Shown: positions 59,110-64,000 of the stretch, piece by piece | Position numbering within the stretch: the stretch's first letter is position 1 | Layout of the letters: each line of letters begins with the position of its first letter | DNA from: Maylandia zebra | Lineage: Eukaryota; Chordata; Actinopteri; Cichliformes; Cichlidae | Length of the DNA stretch: 64,000 nucleotides | Reading direction: 5' to 3' | Assembly (NCBI RefSeq): GCF_041146795.1 | Contig: NC_135170.1 | Coordinates: 26,592,033 to 26,656,032, forward strand | The notes under the pieces: generated by a model | What the model was told of the DNA's origin: nothing | What the model saw: only the letters and a program-made list of their open reading frames with translations | Databases searched by the model: none | Made by a program: the position numbers and the translations under genes

Positions 59110-62100
59110 ATGTCCAGGATAGATTACAGCGTGTGGGACCACATTGAGGTGTCGGACGATGAGGATGACATCCATCCAAACATCGACACACCCAGTCTCT
59201 TCAGATGGAGACACCAGGTATACCAACAAGCCACGCATGGTTACAATTAAGATGCTACACATGAAGTAAAAGTGATGCATATTTGACCTGAACTGTTAGC
59301 TGACCTCGTGTGTTTACTTTGGTTCTGTGTTCACTTTTAACATGAATATAGGAATGTTTAACTTTTTGCAACTAAATCCACATTTGGAAAAAAGAAAAAA
59401 ACAAGTAGTAAAGATTTTATATTTTGACCTCAGGCTCGTGTGGAGCGGATGGAGGAATTTCAGAAGAAAGGTGAAGAACTAAACAAGGGACTGTCCGAGT
59501 GCAGACGCAAGCTGGCAGACACACAGAAGAAAATCAAGGAGCTAACCATTTCAACATCAGAGGATGCCAAAGCAGAGTTGAGCAAAGTCCAGGCTGAGGA
59601 GAAGAAAATGAAAAAAGAGGAACGGGATTGGGAGAGAAAGGTGGGAGACTACCAACGGGAGGAGAAGAAGATGCCGTGGAATGTAGACACGCTCAGCAAG
59701 GATGGGTTCAGCAAGGTGAGGTAGAGTAAGTGGAGCTTAAAAAGCACTACAGGTTTTACATCGCACATCATTTATTACACTCTTTTTTTTCTAAAGTATT
59801 TTCAGGAAAACAAACGCTAACAAAACTGTTGTCTTTTCTCCATATTTCATCTTTTAACTTCTGCAATTGTTTGTTTGAGCCTGACATCCAAGGGAAAAAT
59901 TGGCCGAAAACATGATCACCACATGTCCCCCACAACAGAGCCATTAGATCCCCTCAAAAGTTCAACACCTTGTTCACCTTGCTTTATCATCCATTCAACT
60001 CGTATGCCACTGTGCCCATCTGTCCTGCTTTAGAATAAAATGTGTGAAAGGACATGGTACTTCAGATGTGGCATCAGCTGCCATCACCTGCACTGATCCT
60101 TGGCTCAAAGCTGGAAGTATCACCAGTTACTTAAGAGAAGACATTAGACTGAAGGAAATAGGGAAAGGGCACACATACAGAGTCGACTTTTCTGTTTCAA
60201 CATTTACAGTTGATTTAGAGTTCTGTGTTGAATCTTTGCAGATCCTACAAAGTAACCTCCACAAGGATCCAATACTCTCGCCAGCATTCATGCTTGTGCG
60301 TAGTGTTAATTACCTGGTCCTGTCTCAGTGTTTTATATGCAGAGTTAGCCATGATGGAAACAAATAAAACCGTGAAACAGTTGCTGATAGATTGAGCAAG
60401 TATTAAAAAAAAGTAGCCAGAAATGCAGAGGAGGAATTGACAGTACTAAACAGGCCAATACAACTGTTGTTGTTACGACATACCTACAGTATAGATTCAA
60501 TGTAGAAGTCTACATCTACTCTCATTCTTTGACTTTGTAACACATTGAAGTCTTTTCTTGCAATTTTCAGATATGGGTTTATTAATATTGACATCTCTAA
60601 CTTGTATGCAATGACATTCTTTCTGTAGAACTCAGAGACATTGTCGTTAACGAGTCCATTCTTCCACTGTCCTTTTCATAGAGTATTGTTAATGTCAAAC
60701 CTGAAACTGAAGAGACCGAAGAAGAGAAGGAGCAAAAGCACAAAACATTCGTGGAGAAATATGAGAAAGAGATCAAACATTTCGGTAAGCACTCGCATGC
60801 ATCAGTATTTACTCTCGTTACAAGGTACTGGTGAGAGTAGAGATGCTTCTTCATTACTCTCGTTACTGCAGGCATGTTGCGACGTTGGGATGACAGCCAG
60901 AAGTACCTCTCTGACCATCCTCATCTGGTATGCGAAGAGACCGCCAACTACCTGGTGATCATGTGCATCGACCTTGAAGTTGAGGAGGTAAGTAATACAA
61001 ACAGAGCTTGTTTGTCATGAATTCCTTCTGCACGTGACCATACTCCATCTAAATATTAAGCTGTAAAAACGCTTCTTCCTCCTGCAGAAACACGCATTGA
61101 TGGAGCAAGTGGCTCATCAGACCATCGTCATGCAGTTCATTCTGGAGCTTGCCAAAAGCCTCAAAGTTGACCCCCGTGGATGCTTTCGCCAGTTTTTTGC
61201 AAAGATTAAGGTAACTAGTTTTAGTTTAGCTTCTATTAGTTTTAGTCTTTTTAATTATTATTGTATGGAAAGTAAATGTCAGAGTAAAGGTTTGGGAGCA
61301 TCAGTACAGGCATTGCAATTTGGATTTGGATCTTATAACTTATTCAGTGACCTAAATATGGGGTGGAGTTCAGAGACCTGGTATTAAATTGAGCTCAAGG
61401 CTAAATTATTAAAGATGATGGCATTGGCATGGTTTGGTTCCAAGGTATTTAAGAAAACTGTTTCCTATTTGCATAAATGTTTCCGTGAACGTTTTACCTC
61501 ACCACGTCTGTTTTATTTGTCTTTCTGAGTTTGTTAGCAAGTCAGGCAGAGAGCTCTTTCTTCCACACTTTGCAGTGGCATGCAAGCCAAGCTCCTGTTC
61601 TTATGGCAGGAGCTTAGAGAAGTTAAGGTTAAAAAGTTTGGTTACACTTTACTGGAGATTTACCTGGCAATGGTCACAACCACATATCCAAAAAGACTTG
61701 GCAGAAAAATGCAAGTTCTCAGACGACTAGCTTTAGTTTATCTTTGCCTAGGTTAGGTATTCACTGTTCACTAAAGTTTTACAGAGGGATGGATTTAGGT
61801 TGATTCTGTTCATCTTGATTCAAAGTTTTCTGTGGGACAAACGCTTCATCGGTCATCTGAGTGGTTAATTTGTCTATTAGTGATGAAACATTTCTTCCGC
61901 TGGCAAAGTTGCATCCAGATGAACAGATTCAGCTTTCTGGGATTTGCTTATTGTCGAAGATGTATTAAAAAATCCAGTCAAAAAAATTCTTTCTGTCTAA
62001 ATTTTTGTATTAAAAGAAGTGGAGAACAGTAACATTGATCATCACCTGAACTCTGCAAATGTAGAGAACCGGTTCCTAACCTTTGACAGATTCCTCTGAG

Positions 62101-63168
62101 TTCACAATGTTGAATCCCGATCTGTCGTTATCCCCCTTGTTTTCAGAAACACAGTCTAACCTATAATCCTTCTGTTTTGAAAGCTTGACAGATGTATGCA
62201 AATGCAGGTTTACTTAACTAAACCGTTTTTTTCGTTGCTGTTTTTTTTTTAGTTCATAATAATAATTTCGGTCTGGTGCACCAGGGGATTGTGGAGTGGT
62301 TTTATTTTGGGGGTTTTTGTTTTTGTTTTTGTTTTTTTGCATCTAGACCTGTTGTACAGGAACTAAATTTAGTCCTCAGTGTACAGTGCACAGTTTCCGT
62401 AAACGGTCTCTGACATGGGGAAACCCTCATACTAATTGTGTGCATACGTGTGCATACATGTGCCTTATCAGACAGCAGATCAGCAGTACCAGGAAGCTTT
62501 CAATGATGAACTGGAGTCATTCAAGGAGCGCGTTCGGGGAAGGGCGAAGATCCGGATAGAAAAGGCTATGAAGGAATATGAGGAAGAGGAACGACAGAAG
62601 CGCATTGGACCTGGAGGGCTCGATCCCGTTGAAGTGTATGAGTCACTTCCAACTGTAAGTTTTCAGCATAATTGAGCACATTCCTTTGTTTTCGTTCTCT
62701 TGAATGGCGTGTTTCACAGATTGCATTGGTAATTGCAGGAGATGCAGAAATGCTTTGATGAGAAGGACATCCAAATGCTGCAAGAGGTTATTAGCAAAAT
62801 GGATCCAACGGTAGGTTGTTTGGTGTTGTCGTGCAGGTTTATTACTGTGAAGCACTTTTTTTATAATGTGAAAAGTGCTATATAAATAAATTGATTTGAT
62901 TAGATTATAGTTTTTCTCATCGGAGTCTGTATAAATGTAAAAATGTATGTATATCTTTTTTTAAACATCCTAGCTTTACTCGGTTCATAAATGTGATTCG
63001 TTCTACATGATTTAGGTGGCAAAGGCTCACATGAAGAGGTGCATAGACTCTGGGCTCTGGGTACCCAACGCCAAGGGAGACGACGGGGAAGAAAAAGGGG
63101 ACGAAAAAGACGACGAGCCCACCTATGAAGAGATCCAACACGAGAAGGAAGAAGCCAAAAAGGAATGA
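59110..63168 (+). CDS. cdc37: CDC37, HSP90 co-chaperone for kinases
   Basis: Eight coding exons join in frame to 379 residues (human 378): 59110-59217, 59434-59715, 60682-60784, 60872-60987, 61088-61210, 62472-62654, 62739-62810, 63016-63168. CDC37 delivers client kinases to HSP90 in the cytosol. The N-terminus ([16 protein letters not shown]) keeps the CK2 site, Ser15 here, equal to human Ser13, followed by the conserved HPNID and [10 protein letters not shown]. Residues about 37-130 are a charged coiled coil ending [15 protein letters not shown]. The HSP90-binding middle domain has [18 protein letters not shown] and [35 protein letters not shown] and the [15 protein letters not shown] block follow. 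The last domain ends in an acidic/lysine-rich tail finishing EEAKKE. This is CDC37 itself, not the CDC37L1 paralogue, judged from the N-terminus. All exons are clean, so it should be active. Confidence 0.97.
59716..60681. other. cdc37 intron 2, no gene recognised
   Basis: The open frame at 60,044-60,367 has no domain and no splice context. Nothing else is recognised. Confidence 0.5.
61211..62471. other. cdc37 intron 5 with a palindromic repeat
   Basis: About 61,795-61,960 is an inverted arrangement (GTTCATCTTGATTCAAAG...CTGTGGGACAAACGC and, later, GATGAAACATTTCTTCCGC...CATCCAGATGAACAG). It is a diverged relative of the arms of the palindromic element at 27,750-28,130. The rest has no recognised gene. 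Confidence 0.5.
62850..62905 (+). mobile_element. L2-type tail fragment in cdc37 intron 7
   Basis: GTGAAAAGTGCTATATAAAT followed by AAATTGATTTGATT is the usual 3' end of fish L2-type elements, without any upstream part. Confidence 0.6.
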
Positions 63169-64000
63169 CCACATCTGAATTGTGATTTGTTTTTATTTTT
63201 TTGGCAAATGTTACCCCACTGTATTTCAACTTCACTATGTGTATGTTTAGTTTGCCAACCAATGACACAACTTCTCAAAAATATTTAGCTGACATTTAAG
63301 GGATTAGTGTTCACCTAACTCCACAGCAACATTACGTGAACAACTGCTGCCTGGAAAAGAAACTGCCGCTTGTGTGTGTGTGTGTGTGTCTTATTTGTTT
63401 GGATCTCACTGAAGTTTTGTTCTTTGAGTTATTCGTAGCGCAGACATGCGTTGGCTGCTTTGTTTGTGTTGGTCATGATGATTTTGTACTTTTCAAATTC
63501 CAATTTTTCTTTGAGATTTTTGGCTTGAGCAGCCAGTGTATTATTTTCCCAAATTGCATTTTCTACAAACTTACTAATCTAAACGTTCACTCCTTGAGAC
63601 AAAGCGTTTGTGGTTGTTTTGAATGTATGGGTGAGATCAGAGAGGGCAAACATGTGACTCAAAAGCAGATGAGACCTGTAGTGGTGTTAACCCTGATGAC
63701 TTTGTTGTCATTTTTAGTACGTCACAAACATGAAGACGATGACTACAACTATCACGACTTTAAAAAACAAAGCTTTTCATTTCAGGACACACTGGCTGCA
63801 CATACTGTAACTAATTTACAGCCTGACGAAAAGGAGTTAAAAGTTCCTCAGGTTTAGCATTTCGTTATGGGGGCAATTGACAGATCATATGTTCTAATAG
63901 TGAAATTTGCACAGTAGTGCGTGCCAGTTAGGCGTGTTTGGAATCTACATTCACTTTCTGTGCTGTCATTTTGAAGGTGATTAGTACTTGGGCTTTTGCA
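63169..64000 (+). other. cdc37 3' UTR and downstream, runs off the window
   Basis: Begins after the TGA at 63,166-63,168. I find no AATAAA or ATTAAA to the window edge, so the 3' end cannot be placed. A (GT)n run lies at about 63,370-63,389. The long + strand open frame here (63,336-63,857) has no domain and is probably non-coding. Confidence 0.5.

Noticed and set aside
63336-63857. A 173-codon + strand open frame after cdc37
   Set aside because: It has low-complexity start sequence, no domain and no splice context, and lies in the expected 3' UTR/downstream region.

Overview
This is a stretch of vertebrate nuclear DNA, almost certainly from a ray-finned (percomorph, possibly cichlid) fish. 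Exons are small with GT-AG introns. The gaps hold Tc1-like and IS630-like transposons, a tRNA-derived SINE, LINE remnants and microsatellites. The cichlid suggestion is an impression from the repeats, not a test.

Layout. 1-14,041: no protein gene seen; a Tc1-like element, a hairpin, a PIF/Harbinger-like element, and a three-deep nest (SINE inside an IS630-like element inside a larger IS630-like element). 14,042-51,859: a tandem cluster of five intercellular adhesion molecule (ICAM)-like loci, all on the + strand: ICAM-A (14,042-24,923, eight Ig domains, TM), ICAM-B (28,765-34,318, partial duplicate of A that lost its integrin-binding domain), ICAM-C (37,839-39,871, broken), ICAM-D (44,075-47,579, three Ig domains and two alternative TM exons) and ICAM-E (50,142-51,859, three Ig domains, no TM in the main reading). 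54,101-54,378: cmc4, a small mitochondrial twin-CX9C protein. 57,300-58,570: decayed LINE. 59,110-63,168: complete eight-exon cdc37, the HSP90 co-chaperone that loads kinases.

The ICAM assignment rests on domain order, the ICAM-type domain 1/domain 2 junction, a Tyr-Gly-Pro entry to later Ig domains, and a Gly-Trp-Glu (or Tyr-Trp-Glu) motif in domain 1 aligning with the Gly-Ile-Glu that carries the integrin-binding glutamate of mammalian ICAM-1. It also rests on linkage: human ICAM1/4/5/3 lie with TYK2 and CDC37 at 19p13.2, so this looks like the fish counterpart of that region.

The cluster shows several stages of gene birth and decay: an apparent head-to-tail fusion (A), a partial duplicate with a new signal-peptide exon and a dead domain-1 exon (B), a ~5.5 kb duplication giving C and D, a nonsense codon and deletion in C, alternative membrane exons in D, and loss of the membrane anchor in E. 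One domain-2 exon (in A and B only) is split by an intron filled with Tc1-like sequence, a candidate recent intron gain. All coordinates were worked out by eye from splice signals and reading frame; nothing was aligned by software.
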